NCBI GenBank assembly: GCA_900316015.1
Contig: ONBG01000015.1
Coordinates: 1-63,126, forward strand
Origin: an uncultured Prevotella sp.
GTDB lineage: Bacteria > Bacteroidota > Bacteroidia > Bacteroidales > Bacteroidaceae
Direction: 5' to 3'
Length of the DNA: 63,126 nt
Shown: positions 30,963 to 40,501 of the stretch, piece after piece
Layout of the letters: every line of letters begins with the position of its first letter
Numbering within the stretch: the first letter of the stretch is position 1
The notes under the pieces: model-generated
The model's database searches: none
What the model was told of the DNA's origin: nothing
What the model saw: the letters and a program-made list of their open reading frames with translations, nothing else
Position numbers and translations under genes: made by a program

Positions 30963-31026
30963 CTGAATTCTATCCATATAGAGATATTTTTCGAAGCAAA
31001 AAGCAGGAAATTATCTAAAATTACAT

Positions 31027-31034
31027 TACTTTTG
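31027..31034 (+). promoter_or_regulatory. dgt promoter -7 box
   Basis: TACTTTTG lies 9 nt before the first ATG of dgt, leaving room for a leader of only a few bases. Confidence 0.55.
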
Positions 31035-31043
31035 CGAAAAGAA

Positions 31044-32387
31044 ATGATGATGAACTGGCAACAATTAATCTCCAACAAACGGCTGGGACAGGAGCACCGG
31101 CATGTTCTGAGACACGATGATCGATCGGAATTCAAAAGGGATTACGACCGGTTGATTTTCTCGGCTCCCTTCCGCAGGCTTCAGAACAAGACCCAAGTCT
31201 TTCCTCTGCCTGGTTCTGTTTTTGTCCATAATCGTTTGACACACAGCCTTGAAGTAGCATCGGTAGGCATGTCTTTAGGAAATGACATTGCCCGGCAGCT
31301 GAAAACCATACATCCAGAACTGGCAAACACCCTGTTTGAGGAGATAGGAACTATTGTTAGCGCAGCCTGTCTGGCACATGACATGGGGAATCCTCCCTTT
31401 GGACATAGCGGGGAAAAGGCCATCCAGACTTTTTTTACAGAAGGGAAGGGACAAGAATTGAAAGGGGAGATCAGCACGGGTTTTTGGGAAGACATCACGC
31501 ATTTCGAGGGAAACGCCAACGCTTTTCGCTTGCTCACACACCGCTTCAACGGAAGGCGTTCTGGAGGATTTGTCATGACTTATTCGTCTCTTGCCAGCAT
31601 TGTCAAGTATCCTTTTGCAAGTAGCTTAGCTGGGAAGCATGGAAAGTTTGGCTTTTTCTCTTCGGAATCAGAGACCTATCAGAAAATCGCCGATGAATTG
31701 GGCATTATTTGCAAAAACAAGCCTGGAGATCCGCTCTGTTATGCGCGCCATCCATTGGTTTATTTAGTCGAGGCAGCAGATGATATCTGCTATGAAATCA
31801 TGGATATCGAAGATGCCTATAAACTTAAACTTCTTTCATTATCAGAGACAGAAGCATTGCTCTTAGGATTCTTCAATGATGAGACACGGCAGAAAATCAG
31901 GGATAGAATCCGTGAAGAAGGCGTGACCGATGACAATGAAAAGGTAGTCTATATGAGAGCTTGCGCCATCAGTAGGCTGGAATCCGAATGTGTCAACATA
32001 TTTTTCCTTCATGAAAAAGAAATCCTCAATGGCGTCTTTGAAGGCAGCCTTATCGATCATCTCCCAACGCAGGAGCGAGAGGCTTACCGTCAATGCGCTC
32101 AAACATCCAAGCAGAAGATATACAAGAGCAAGTTAGTTTTAGACGTGGAGCTCAGTGGTTATAAGATCATGGAGACCTTGATGGAGACCCTAATTGATGC
32201 AGCCGTCAATCCAGAGCGTTTCCATTCCCGGCAACTGATTAGTCGGTTCAGTAGTCAATACGAGATCAATGACGAGAAATTGGAAACCAGGATTATGTCT
32301 GTCATTGACTATATCAGTGGAATGACAGATGTCTATGCCTTGGATATATACCAAAAGATTAACGGGATCTCTCTTCCTATTATCTAA
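31044..32387 (+). CDS. dgt: Deoxyguanosinetriphosphate triphosphohydrolase
   Basis: Dgt is an HD-domain enzyme that cuts dGTP (or dNTPs more generally) to the nucleoside and triphosphate. The 447-residue protein shows the metal ligands in RLTHSLEVA (His) and CLAHDMGNPPFGHSGE (His-Asp), a later EAADDICYEIMDIEDA segment with the last Asp, and the N-terminal FRRLQNKTQVFPL that lines the active site in this family. Three successive ATGs (31044, 31047, 31050) are possible starts; a TTG at 31032 is inside the -7 box and is excluded. It is divergent from dut, so two nucleotide-pool enzymes share one 120-bp intergenic region. Confidence 0.94.
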   Translation: MMMNWQQLISNKRLGQEHRHVLRHDDRSEFKRDYDRLIFSAPFRRLQNKTQVFPLPGSVFVHNRLTHSLEVASVGMSLGNDIARQLKTIHPELANTLFEEIGTIVSAACLAHDMGNPPFGHSGEKAIQTFFTEGKGQELKGEISTGFWEDITHFEGNANAFRLLTHRFNGRRSGGFVMTYSSLASIVKYPFASSLAGKHGKFGFFSSESETYQKIADELGIICKNKPGDPLCYARHPLVYLVEAADDICYEIMDIEDAYKLKLLSLSETEALLLGFFNDETRQKIRDRIREEGVTDDNEKVVYMRACAISRLESECVNIFFLHEKEILNGVFEGSLIDHLPTQEREAYRQCAQTSKQKIYKSKLVLDVELSGYKIMETLMETLIDAAVNPERFHSRQLISRFSSQYEINDEKLETRIMSVIDYISGMTDVYALDIYQKINGISLPII

Positions 32388-32452
32388 ATGACGTGATTTT
32401 ACGACCTTTTTCAAGGAAAAATCCGTTCACGGAAAGAATAATAGCATGAAAA

Positions 32453-32484
32453 TTTGATTGTCAGAAAGAAAACACCTATCTTTG
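32453..32484 (+). promoter_or_regulatory. Promoter of the 50-aa peptide gene
   Basis: TTTG (32453-32456), a 20-bp spacer and TATCTTTG (32477-32484), 31 nt before the ATG. This is one of the best promoter matches in the window. Confidence 0.72.
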
Positions 32485-32515
32485 CAAAACGTATCATGCT
32501 AAAAACCTTTCGCAA

Positions 32516-32668
32516 ATGAAGAAACTAAATTACGTAAAGCCGCAAATTCGAGTGTTAGCGATTGAATGTGAGCTATTAGCCGATTCTGAACCCCAGAATC
32601 CTCCAAAGAAGTTGTATATCCCTATCGAAGAAAATGGAGAACCAGATGAAAATTGGGTAGCCCAATAA
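32516..32668 (+). CDS. 50-residue peptide with Bacteroidales small-protein signature
   Basis: The frame encodes 50 residues beginning MKKLNYVKPQIRVLAIECE, then LLADS and an acidic, proline-containing tail ending in NWVAQ. The N-terminal pattern KK-Y-KP-I-V-E-E-LLA-S resembles many short, poorly described proteins of Prevotella and Bacteroides, in which a conserved first half is followed by a variable tail. It is not a typical Sec signal peptide (no long hydrophobic core). It has its own strong promoter and is followed by hairpins (32699-32731, 32739-32759). It stands alone between dgt and the convergent glsB-like gene. The function is unknown; a processed peptide is one possibility. Confidence 0.68.
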   Translation: MKKLNYVKPQIRVLAIECELLADSEPQNPPKKLYIPIEENGEPDENWVAQ

Positions 32669-32698
32669 AGAAGGGCATCTCGAAATCTGAAAAAAGTG

Positions 32699-32731
32699 GC
32701 ATCTCCTGAATGTCCTAAAATTCGGAGATGC
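32699..32731 (+). terminator. Hairpin downstream of the 50-aa peptide gene
   Basis: GCATCTCC (32699-32706) pairs with GGAGATGC (32724-32731), extended by GAAT/ATTC. A second hairpin (CACTGA 32739-32744 with TCAGTG 32754-32759) follows. There is no T run, so termination is less certain. Confidence 0.45.
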
Positions 32732-32790
32732 TAAGAGACACTGATGATAACCGTCAGTGCCTGTAAACATTCGTGTGCAAAGAAAAGAGT

Positions 32791-33783
32791 TTAATAGTCC
32801 TTTTTATAAATAATTTTGTTCGCGCCGCTCGTAATTTTTAACGCCTCCGGATGCTCCTTAATAAAGCTGTCGATATGGCGGATTCGCTTTTCTTCTAAGA
32901 TCTCGTCGACCGCAATCAAGATGCCTGTTTCCTCGACATCTCCAAAGCCATAATTGATGGCTGTACCGAAGAGCTTCATCGTTGGGCTTAACCCCATATA
33001 AGCATTTACTAAAGGAGGTATATTATAGCCAAGCTTACGGATTTCATGGTTCAGAATACGATAATCCTTCTTAAAATCATCTTCCTTGAAGATAGCAGCC
33101 AACTCTTGTTCAGGCGTCTCTATTCTCAAAGGCTTCAGAGGAACGATCAAATGCTCCTTATCATCGAAATGCTTTTTCAGGAAATAGAGAATCATATCGC
33201 GTCCACGACGGATATACGACGGATACATGGTCATCTTACCAAAGAAGTATTTTACCTTCGGATTAATAACCGTCAAGGCACCAAGACCATCCCAAAGATT
33301 ATCCAATGCGAAGATGCTTTTGGCGTTTTTACGAACATTCTGATATTCAAGGGAAACAAAAGAGCGCCCTAATTCAACGGTATAAGGAGCATATTCCTTC
33401 ATAAACTTATCAGAGAAATGAAACATATGACTAGTAGCCAAAATAGGTTGTCCGCCCTGGTCTATTTGCCAGTCCTCACCAAAAAGATAACGATACCCTC
33501 CAATAATTTCTTCCGCTTCAGGGTTCCAGACGATCAGTTGCCTACATCCATTCTCCATGGTATCAAATTCATCAATATCCATGGACTTTCCTGTTCCACC
33601 ACCAGCCGTACGGAAAGCGATTTCCCGTAGTCTTCCTATCTCTTCCATGACATGAGGAGCCTCACGAGCTGTTATCACATAGATTTCATTATGACTTTTA
33701 TTTGTCATACGAAGTTGTCTTTCAGGTGTCAACTCGCTTTTCAGCAAATCCTTGCTAATCGGTTGGATAATCTCTTCTTCCAT
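32791..33783 (-). CDS. glsB: N-acyltransferase of the GlsB/OlsB type
   Basis: The 330-residue protein is a GNAT-fold acyltransferase resembling GlsB of Bacteroides thetaiotaomicron, which N-acylates glycine with a 3-hydroxy fatty acid from ACP as the first step of glycine (and flavolipin-type) lipid synthesis. Recognisable segments are REIAFRTAGGGTGKSMDIDEFD, WNPEAEEIIGGYRYLFG, ELGRSFVSLEYQ and the LDNLWDGLGALTVINPKVKYFFGK core. The start at 33783 is the first ATG; an in-frame TTG lies upstream. The O-acyltransferase partner gene is 46 nt upstream on the same strand, supporting the assignment. The acceptor amino acid is inferred from the family. Confidence 0.85.
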   Translation of the reverse strand: MEEEIIQPISKDLLKSELTPERQLRMTNKSHNEIYVITAREAPHVMEEIGRLREIAFRTAGGGTGKSMDIDEFDTMENGCRQLIVWNPEAEEIIGGYRYLFGEDWQIDQGGQPILATSHMFHFSDKFMKEYAPYTVELGRSFVSLEYQNVRKNAKSIFALDNLWDGLGALTVINPKVKYFFGKMTMYPSYIRRGRDMILYFLKKHFDDKEHLIVPLKPLRIETPEQELAAIFKEDDFKKDYRILNHEIRKLGYNIPPLVNAYMGLSPTMKLFGTAINYGFGDVEETGILIAVDEILEEKRIRHIDSFIKEHPEALKITSGANKIIYKKDY

Positions 33784-33829
33784 TTCTCTATTTATTAAAA
33801 CGACCAAATCGTGTACGAGTCATTGGCAT

Positions 33830-34657
33830 TTATAGTTCGTAGACTTTATCTTCAACAAATTTTGCCCATTCCATCGGTGTTTTGCTTTTGTCAAACGTTT
33901 GCCAAGGAATCGGCTTTCCAATAGCAACTCTAAACGTCTTATGCACATTCTTATACATCTCATCCACCAAGAACAGCATAGCAACATTAAACTTAACATG
34001 AAGTGCCTTGCAGATATTCGCCAAGTGATAGAAAAAGTTTGAATTCTGTCCGCCAAAATGAATGGGCACAACATCACGATGTGTCTCGACGCTTTTGGTA
34101 ATAAACGTCTTTTTCCAAGGCAGATCATGGATCTGGCCATTTATCTTTCTGCTGCACAATCCTGCAGGAAACATCAAAATATGGTGTTCACTCTGGAAGC
34201 CCGCTTCAACCATCGCAGGGAAACTACGACTTTGGTTCCCGGTCTTGTTAATAGGGATACACAAAGGAGCCAGTCCAGGAAGCGTCATGAGAATATCATT
34301 GACTAAATAACGGAAATTACTATCATAATGCCGACCGATCATAGCACCTAATGCCACGCCATCGGCTCCCCCCAGGGGATGATTAGAGACAAACGTATAA
34401 AGTTTGCCATCATTCTTATCTGGCAAATTTTCCTGACCGACGACATCTAATGTCATGTCAAGGTAGCGCACGCACTCCTCAAGCCATGGTGTACCTATTT
34501 CGTGACGACTTTCCCAGAGATAACGGTTTACCTCATCCTGATGCACGATACGTTTCAGCCAGCTGACCACAAAACGAGGGACATACTTTTCAGTCCCTCC
34601 CATCTTACTCTTTAAAATATCGTCAACATCTACTGTCTTCTCTGTAATCTCATTCAT
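33830..34657 (-). CDS. glsA: Lyso-glycine-lipid O-acyltransferase, GlsA/PlsC type
   Basis: The 275-residue protein belongs to the 1-acylglycerol-3-phosphate acyltransferase (PlsC) superfamily. It shows the acyltransferase motif NHPLGGADG with catalytic His and Asp, the CIPINKTGNQSRSF stretch, and MFPAGLCSRK, the equivalent of the FPEGT motif. In the glycine lipid pathway GlsA adds a second fatty acid onto the hydroxyl of N-acyl glycine. It is placed immediately upstream of the GlsB-like gene, with a -7 box 23 nt before its start. A role in ordinary phosphatidic acid synthesis is possible but less likely given the pairing. Confidence 0.83.
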   Translation of the reverse strand: MNEITEKTVDVDDILKSKMGGTEKYVPRFVVSWLKRIVHQDEVNRYLWESRHEIGTPWLEECVRYLDMTLDVVGQENLPDKNDGKLYTFVSNHPLGGADGVALGAMIGRHYDSNFRYLVNDILMTLPGLAPLCIPINKTGNQSRSFPAMVEAGFQSEHHILMFPAGLCSRKINGQIHDLPWKKTFITKSVETHRDVVPIHFGGQNSNFFYHLANICKALHVKFNVAMLFLVDEMYKNVHKTFRVAIGKPIPWQTFDKSKTPMEWAKFVEDKVYEL

Positions 34658-34680
34658 GTTGCTCTAATACTAACACAATG

Positions 34681-34688
34681 CAAAAATA
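34681..34688 (-). promoter_or_regulatory. glsA-glsB promoter -7 box
   Basis: TATTTTTG on the minus strand, 23 nt upstream of the glsA-like start. Confidence 0.55.
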
Positions 34689-34836
34689 ACATAAGTTTTT
34701 CTAATACGTTACTTTTTTGCTCGAAAATGTTCAAAAATTCTTGATTCTGTAACAATGGTACAACTTTAAATTCTTCACATGTGGAAAATGCACGAATCTG
34801 TTCTCATAAAGAATTTAAGGGTAATTGACAAAATTT

Positions 34837-34862
34837 GTGGAGAAAGGTGGGGACATATGGGG
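34837..34862 (+). promoter_or_regulatory. MraZ-type operator: three 10-bp direct repeats
   Basis: GTGGAG (34837), GTGGGG (34847) and ATGGGG (34857) are spaced exactly 10 bp apart. They sit over the expected -33 region of the promoter of mraZ. MraZ proteins are known to bind such G-rich direct repeats upstream of their own operon, so this is the probable site of autoregulation of the whole dcw cluster. Confidence 0.8.
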
Positions 34863-34871
34863 AATTTTGTG

Positions 34872-34879
34872 TATCTTTG
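34872..34879 (+). promoter_or_regulatory. dcw cluster promoter -7 box
   Basis: TATCTTTG, 29 nt before mraZ and just after the G-rich repeats; the -33 position is occupied by the repeats, not TTTG. Confidence 0.65.
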
Positions 34880-34908
34880 GCACCAAATTCGTTATTAAAG
34901 ATGTATAG

Positions 34909-35370
34909 ATGCGATTGATCGGCAATATTGAGGCGAAGACTGATGCCAAGGGAAGGGCATTCCTACCGGCTGTGTTCCGTAAGGTTCTACAAGTAGCAGG
35001 AGAAGAGAGCTTGGTTCTCCGGAAGGATGTCTTCCAGCCTTGTCTCGTGCTCTATCCTGAATCTGTATGGAATGAGCAGATGGATTTGCTACGCTCCAGA
35101 CTCTCCAGATGGAATGCCCAGCATCAGCAGATCTTTCGGCAGTTCGTGTCCGATGTAGAATTAGTTACATTGGACGGAAACGGTCGTTTCCTGATTCCAA
35201 GGCGTTACCTCCAGATGGCACATATCGAGCAGTCAATTAAGTTTATCGGTATGGGAGACACGATAGAAATCTGGAGCCATTCAGAAAAGGACAAAGCGTT
35301 CATGGATGTGGAAGAATTTGGCAAAGCAATAGAAAGCATCATGCAAGAAAGAACGGAGGAAGATGATTAA
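34909..35370 (+). CDS. mraZ: Transcriptional regulator MraZ
   Basis: MraZ is a ring-forming AbrB-like DNA-binding protein that controls the division and cell wall cluster it leads. The 153-residue protein has two repeated MraZ domains: the first around NIEAKTDAKGRAFLPAVFRKVL and the second around VELVTLDGNGRFLIPRRYLQMAHI, both with the DxKGR/DGNGR-type turn. The start at 34909 gives MRLIGNIEAK. Its 3' end overlaps rsmH by 8 nt. The probable operator lies at 34837-34862. Confidence 0.96.
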   Translation: MRLIGNIEAKTDAKGRAFLPAVFRKVLQVAGEESLVLRKDVFQPCLVLYPESVWNEQMDLLRSRLSRWNAQHQQIFRQFVSDVELVTLDGNGRFLIPRRYLQMAHIEQSIKFIGMGDTIEIWSHSEKDKAFMDVEEFGKAIESIMQERTEEDD

Positions 35371-36277
35371 AACAGCAGAAACATACCACGTTCCTGTTCT
35401 CTTGAAAGAGAGCATTGACGGTTTGAACATACAACCGGGTGGCATTTATGTAGATGTTACCTTCGGAGGAGGTGGGCACTCACGGGAAATTCTCTCTCGC
35501 ATGGATACGCATGCCCACCTTTACAGTTTTGATCAGGATGCTGATGCAGAAAAGAATATAGTCGACGATCACCGATTTACGTTCGTCCGTTCTAATTTTC
35601 GGTACCTAAAGAACTGGATGCGCTATTATGGAGTCGATCACATAGACGGGTTATTAGCGGACTTAGGGGTTTCCTCGCATCATTTCGACGACGAGAGTCG
35701 AGGATTCTCCTTCCGATTTGACGCGCCCCTTGACATGAGGATGAATAAGAGAGCAGGAATCACCGCTGCCGACATTATCAACAACTATGAAGAGCGGAAA
35801 CTGGCTAATGTCTTCTATTTATATGGAGAGATGAAGAACTCAAGGACCATTGCTTCCGCTTTAGTCAAGGCAAGGGCTTCCCAACCGATCATGACTACAC
35901 AGGATTTTCTGACGATCATAGAGCCTTTGTTCAAGAGAGAAAGAGAGAAGAAAGAGATGGCAAGGTTATTTCAAGCCTTGAGGATCGAGGTCAACCACGA
36001 AATGACAGCCCTCAAGGAAATGCTATTAGCTGCTACTGACTTGATCAGACCAGGAGGAAGACTGTCTGTAATCACCTACCATTCCTTGGAAGATAGGATC
36101 GTAAAAAATGTCATGAGGGCTGGAAATGCAGAAGGAAAAATCAGCCAAGACTTCTTCGGGAAAATAGAGACTCCTTTTCTGTTAGTCAATAACAAAGTTA
36201 TTACCCCTAGTAAAGAAGAACAAGAAACTAATCCTAGGAGCCGTAGTGCGAAACTCAGAATTGCAGAAAAGAAATGA
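35363..36277 (+). CDS. rsmH: 16S rRNA (cytosine(1402)-N(4))-methyltransferase
   Basis: RsmH (MraW) N4-methylates C1402 of 16S rRNA in the decoding centre, using S-adenosylmethionine. The 304-residue protein shows HVPVLLKESIDGL at the start, the SAM-binding DVTFGGGGHSREIL, LLADLGVSSHHFDD, the RGFSFRFDAPLDMRM signature, and the C-terminal ITYHSLEDRIVKNVM and PRSRSAKLRIAEK. The start overlaps mraZ, and the TGA overlaps the ftsL ATG (ATGA), so translation is tightly coupled along the cluster. Confidence 0.97.
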   Translation: MIKTAETYHVPVLLKESIDGLNIQPGGIYVDVTFGGGGHSREILSRMDTHAHLYSFDQDADAEKNIVDDHRFTFVRSNFRYLKNWMRYYGVDHIDGLLADLGVSSHHFDDESRGFSFRFDAPLDMRMNKRAGITAADIINNYEERKLANVFYLYGEMKNSRTIASALVKARASQPIMTTQDFLTIIEPLFKREREKKEMARLFQALRIEVNHEMTALKEMLLAATDLIRPGGRLSVITYHSLEDRIVKNVMRAGNAEGKISQDFFGKIETPFLLVNNKVITPSKEEQETNPRSRSAKLRIAEKK

Positions 36278-36813
36278 AAGAAATTAATCAGACACATAAA
36301 TACGAAAAGGACAAGTCTACTGAGGGGACAGGTTCCACAAAAGAAAAGTCTGTTGAGGCAGAGGATCAGGCATCAATTCAATCAACAGATACGGGGGGAA
36401 AAGAGGCATCGATCACAGAAGATGTTCCTTCTTTGAAGGACGTTATCAAAGAACAAGCAACAGAGGATGAGCGATCTTTTTCTTCCAGTCTGACTTTGAG
36501 CAAGATTCTGGGAGGAGACATTCTCACGACCCGTACAATCCGCCATCAGATTTGGTTGATCCTTCTCATAGCGCTCTTCATTCTCATCTATATCGCCAAC
36601 GGCTATAGTTGCCGACAGGATCTTATACAGATAGACAAGTTGACCCAGGAGCTGCAGGATGCCAAGTTCAAGGCTTTATCTACCCACAGTCAGATCACGG
36701 AGAAAAGCAGAGAGAGCAATGTCCTTGAGATGCTGAAGGACAACAAAGACAGTGTCCTGCATATTGCCGACCAGCCTCCATACATCATCAATGTACCAGA
36801 TGATGACCAATAA
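36274..36813 (+). CDS. ftsL: FtsL-like cell division protein
   Basis: The product is a bitopic membrane protein in the position of FtsL, which links the FtsQ/FtsB level of the divisome to FtsW and its transpeptidase. The 179-residue protein has an unusually long, acidic and low-complexity cytoplasmic N-terminus (about 1-85), one transmembrane helix (IWLILLIALFILIYIANGY, about 92-110) and a short periplasmic coiled-coil region (about 114-150). Sequence conservation in FtsL is low, so the call depends on topology and position between rsmH and the division PBP. A separate FtsB gene is not seen in the window. Confidence 0.85.
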   Translation: MKEINQTHKYEKDKSTEGTGSTKEKSVEAEDQASIQSTDTGGKEASITEDVPSLKDVIKEQATEDERSFSSSLTLSKILGGDILTTRTIRHQIWLILLIALFILIYIANGYSCRQDLIQIDKLTQELQDAKFKALSTHSQITEKSRESNVLEMLKDNKDSVLHIADQPPYIINVPDDDQ

Positions 36814-36830
36814 CACAGGAATAATGAGAT

Positions 36831-38987
36831 ATGAGTAAGTTCGATTCAAAAAAGATAATGCCCCGCTACAGTTTCATCGCTATTCTGATGACGTTAGTGG
36901 CCGTGATGGTAATAGGGAAAAGCCTTTACATCATGACTGCTAAGCGCGACTATTGGATGAAAGTTGCCGATAGGGTTAAGCGTGACTCTGTCAAGGTCAC
37001 GCCGCAGCGAGGCAACATTCTGAGTTGTGACGGTCAGCTATTAGCATCATCTCTGCCGGAATTCAAGATATACATGGACTTCAACGCACTGCATCAGGCT
37101 AAGAATGACTCTCTTTGGGATGCGAAGATCGATTCGATCTGTCTGTGCCTGCATCACATTTTCCCAGAAGAAACTGCTGCACAGTTTAAAGCACACTTAG
37201 CAGAAGGTAAGAAAAAGAATAGCAAGCACTGGCCTATCTGGAACAAGCGGATTGACTACAATACTTATTCCGAAGTTCGCACACTGCCAGTCTTCCGCTT
37301 GGCAAAATATAAGAGCGGCTTCCATGAAGAAGAATTCAATGCCCGCACTCGTCCCTATTCTACACTTGCCGGGCGTACTATTGGAGATATGTACGGTGCT
37401 AAGGACATGGCACGCTGTGGTTTGGAGCTTTCTTATGATTCCATCTTGCGGGGAACTGTAGGGCGAGTCCACCGCCGCAAGGTACTCAATAAATTCTTAG
37501 ATATCGTCGACACCCCTGCTATTGACGGTGCAGACATCGTGACGACCATTGACGTGAACATGCAAGACTTGGCAGAGCGGTCTGTCATTGACCAATTGAA
37601 AAAGATCAATGGCAATGTCGGAGTCGCCATCGTAATGGAAGTCAAGACTGGTGATATCAAAGCTATTGTCAATATGGAGAAATGCTCGGATGGCGAATAT
37701 CGGGAGATCAAGAACCATGCTGTTACAGACCTAATGGAGCCCGGTTCTGTCTTCAAAACGGCATCTGTCATGACGGCACTGGAAGATGGAGTCTGCGACA
37801 CATCCTTTACCATACCGACCGGCAACGGAATCTGGCACGTCTATGGAAGGGATTTAAAGGACAGTCACTGGCGTACGGGTGGGTTCGGTACCATCAGCTT
37901 AGGAAAAGCCATGGAAGTAAGTTCCAACATTGGTATTGCATACATGGCGGATAAGTTCTATCATAATGATCCCGAAAAATTCGTGCGGGGCATTTACCGT
38001 ACAGGCATCAATAACAAGAACATTAGGATTCCCATCTCCGGGCATGCAAAACCGCATATCAGAATGCCGCAAAGATATCCCAACGGTCAATGGAAGGACT
38101 GGAGCAAGACTGCACTATTGTGGATGAGCTTCGGTTATGAAACACAGATTCCACCGATCTATACATTGGTCTTCTACAATGCCATTGCCAACAATGGTCA
38201 GATGATGCAGCCCAGATTCGTTAAGGAAGTCAGGAAAGATGGGCAAACATTAGCCACCTACCCACCAGAAGTCGTCAAGGGCAGCGAGCATATAGCATCA
38301 GACAAGACGATCAAAATCATTCAGGATCTGCTCAGGCGAGTCGTTGTAAACGGTACAGGAAAGAAGGCTTATACACCTAAGTTCTGGGTTTGCGGAAAAA
38401 CAGGTACTGCCATGATTGCCCACAACGGGAGCTATAGAGGAGTGGCAAACCATCTTTTGACCTTTGCAGGATGGTTCGGGCAGAAGGACAAGCCATATTA
38501 CAGTTGTATTGTCTGTATTCAGAAAACCGGTCTCCCCGCCTACGGTTGGATGAGCGGGGAAGTCTTTAAGACCATTGCGGAAGGGATCATGGCAAAGTAC
38601 GTAAAATACGACGTGAGAGATGCACGTGACCGTGCATCCATTTTGGTCCCAGACGTGAAAAGTGGAAATATCTTGGCGGCAGATTATGTTTTATCCCACT
38701 TGGGTATCGGAACGAATGTCAACTGGTCAGGAAGTTATGCCAATGGTAATCCCATCTGGGGGAAAGCGATAAGAAGCAAAAGTTCCGTATCTCTGAAACG
38801 AGAAAAGACCTACGGGAAGAAGTATATCCCAGACGTGATGGGTATGGGGGCGCGTGATGCGGTCTTCATGATGGAGAGCCGTGGCGTAAAGGTTAGGTTG
38901 ACCGGTAGAGGGAAGGTCGTCAAACAAAGTCCTGAGCCTGGTAGCCTCATCAAGAAGCACGGGATTTGTCAATTGACATTAGAATAA
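36831..38987 (+). CDS. ftsI: Division-specific penicillin-binding protein with PASTA domain
   Basis: This is a class B transpeptidase (FtsI/PBP3, SpoVD-like) that cross-links septal peptidoglycan together with FtsW. The 718-residue protein has a single N-terminal transmembrane anchor (about 14-34), a pedestal domain with [18 protein letters not shown], and a transpeptidase domain. The active-site motifs are intact: SxxK in [10 protein letters not shown] with Ser306, SSN in [11 protein letters not shown] and KTG in [10 protein letters not shown]-terminal PASTA domain (about 650-718) is seen in [20 protein letters not shown]...[13 protein letters not shown] domains on this protein are typical of Bacteroidota and Gram-positives. 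It lies 17 nt after ftsL. Confidence 0.95.
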   Translation: MSKFDSKKIMPRYSFIAILMTLVAVMVIGKSLYIMTAKRDYWMKVADRVKRDSVKVTPQRGNILSCDGQLLASSLPEFKIYMDFNALHQAKNDSLWDAKIDSICLCLHHIFPEETAAQFKAHLAEGKKKNSKHWPIWNKRIDYNTYSEVRTLPVFRLAKYKSGFHEEEFNARTRPYSTLAGRTIGDMYGAKDMARCGLELSYDSILRGTVGRVHRRKVLNKFLDIVDTPAIDGADIVTTIDVNMQDLAERSVIDQLKKINGNVGVAIVMEVKTGDIKAIVNMEKCSDGEYREIKNHAVTDLMEPGSVFKTASVMTALEDGVCDTSFTIPTGNGIWHVYGRDLKDSHWRTGGFGTISLGKAMEVSSNIGIAYMADKFYHNDPEKFVRGIYRTGINNKNIRIPISGHAKPHIRMPQRYPNGQWKDWSKTALLWMSFGYETQIPPIYTLVFYNAIANNGQMMQPRFVKEVRKDGQTLATYPPEVVKGSEHIASDKTIKIIQDLLRRVVVNGTGKKAYTPKFWVCGKTGTAMIAHNGSYRGVANHLLTFAGWFGQKDKPYYSCIVCIQKTGLPAYGWMSGEVFKTIAEGIMAKYVKYDVRDARDRASILVPDVKSGNILAADYVLSHLGIGTNVNWSGSYANGNPIWGKAIRSKSSVSLKREKTYGKKYIPDVMGMGARDAVFMMESRGVKVRLTGRGKVVKQSPEPGSLIKKHGICQLTLE

Positions 38988-39010
38988 AGAAACGAATAAA
39001 CTATATAGAA

Positions 39011-40468
39011 ATGAAATTAAACGAGTTGCTCAAAAACATCAAGCCAACCCATATCACAGGTGATACTGAGGTTGAGATCACGGGTGTGAACATAGATTCC
39101 CGCCGTATCAAAAACGGGCATCTGTTCGTAGCCATGAAAGGAACTCAGGTAGATGGACATCGATTCATCCCTAAGGCTATTGAGTCGGGTGCACATGCCA
39201 TCCTCTGCGAGGATCTTCCAGAAGAGTTGAAGGATGGGGTCACCTATGTACAAGTGGCATCCACCGAGGATGCTGTCGGGAAGGTGGCAACCTTATTCTA
39301 TGGGGATCCTTCCAAAAAACTAAAGCTGGTTGGTGTCACTGGGACTAATGGGAAGACTACTATCGCCACCTTATTATATAATATGTTCCGAAAAATGGGC
39401 CACAAATGCGGACTGATGTCTACTGTTTGCAACTATATTGATGGCGAGCCTATTCCTGCAGACCATACGACTCCTGATCCCATTGAATTGAATGAACTTC
39501 TTGGAAGAATGGTAGACGCAGGATGCGAATATGCATTCATGGAATGCTCATCACATGCTATCGCTCAAAAGCGTATTGGCGGACTGAAGTTCACAGGTGG
39601 CATCTTTACCAATCTCACCCGTGATCACTTGGACTATCACAAAACGTTTGAGAATTACAGGAATGCCAAGAAAGCATTCTTTGACGGTCTGCCCAAGACG
39701 GCCTTTGCCATCACCAATGCTGATGACAAGAACGGAATGGTCATGGTACAGAATACCAAGGCAACCGTGAAGACATACTCTGTCCGTGGCGTTGCCGATT
39801 TTAAAGCAAGGATCTTAGAATGTCATTTCGAAGGGATGTACTTGGAGATCGATGGACACGAAGTCGGAGTACAGTTCATTGGGAAGTTCAATGTCAGCAA
39901 CCTGCTCGCCGTTTATGGCGCAGCCGTGATGCTCGGAAAGAAGCCAGAAGATATCCTCGTCGTGATGAGCACACTGCATAGTGTCAGTGGGCGTCTGGAA
40001 CCTGTACGATCACCAGAGGGCTTCACTGCCATTGTCGATTATGCACACACACCAGATGCTTTGGAGAATGTGTTGAATGCCATTCATGAAGTGTTAAACG
40101 GGAAAGGAAGAGTAATCACCGTATGTGGCGCAGGTGGCAACCGGGATAAAGGGAAGCGGCCATTGATGGCACAAGAAGCTGTCAAGCAAAGCGATGTCGT
40201 TATCATAACAAGTGACAACCCACGATTTGAAGACCCGCAGGACATTATCAACGATATGGAAGCAGGTCTGAATACACAACAGATGAAGAAAGTAGTCACC
40301 ATCGTTGACCGAAAGGAAGCGATCAAAGCTGCTTGCCAAATGGCTAAGAAAGGGGATGTCATCCTCGTTGCCGGAAAAGGTCATGAAAACTATCAGGAGA
40401 TCAAGGGAGTCAAGCATCACTTCGATGACAAGGAAGTATTGCATGAGATCTTTGGGACTAAGGCTTAA
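39011..40468 (+). CDS. murE: UDP-MurNAc-L-Ala-D-Glu--meso-DAP ligase
   Basis: MurE adds the third stem-peptide residue. The 485-residue protein has the Mur ligase layout: the N-domain with [20 protein letters not shown], the ATP loop [19 protein letters not shown], the [20 protein letters not shown] and [15 protein letters not shown] blocks, [12 protein letters not shown], and in the C-domain [14 protein letters not shown] is the signature of enzymes that select meso-diaminopimelate, so the peptidoglycan is predicted to be mDAP type. The start at 39011 gives MKLNELLKN; an earlier in-frame ATG at 38966 overlaps the PBP gene and adds a non-homologous leader. Confidence 0.97.
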   Translation: MKLNELLKNIKPTHITGDTEVEITGVNIDSRRIKNGHLFVAMKGTQVDGHRFIPKAIESGAHAILCEDLPEELKDGVTYVQVASTEDAVGKVATLFYGDPSKKLKLVGVTGTNGKTTIATLLYNMFRKMGHKCGLMSTVCNYIDGEPIPADHTTPDPIELNELLGRMVDAGCEYAFMECSSHAIAQKRIGGLKFTGGIFTNLTRDHLDYHKTFENYRNAKKAFFDGLPKTAFAITNADDKNGMVMVQNTKATVKTYSVRGVADFKARILECHFEGMYLEIDGHEVGVQFIGKFNVSNLLAVYGAAVMLGKKPEDILVVMSTLHSVSGRLEPVRSPEGFTAIVDYAHTPDALENVLNAIHEVLNGKGRVITVCGAGGNRDKGKRPLMAQEAVKQSDVVIITSDNPRFEDPQDIINDMEAGLNTQQMKKVVTIVDRKEAIKAACQMAKKGDVILVAGKGHENYQEIKGVKHHFDDKEVLHEIFGTKA

Positions 40469-40501
40469 TGATGATCATCTAATATTTAAAGATTTGTAGA
40501 C

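Noticed and set aside
32388-32515. Possible terminator of dgt
   Set aside because: A CGTGA/TCACG pairing around 32393-32440 needs bulges and has no T run; too weak to call.
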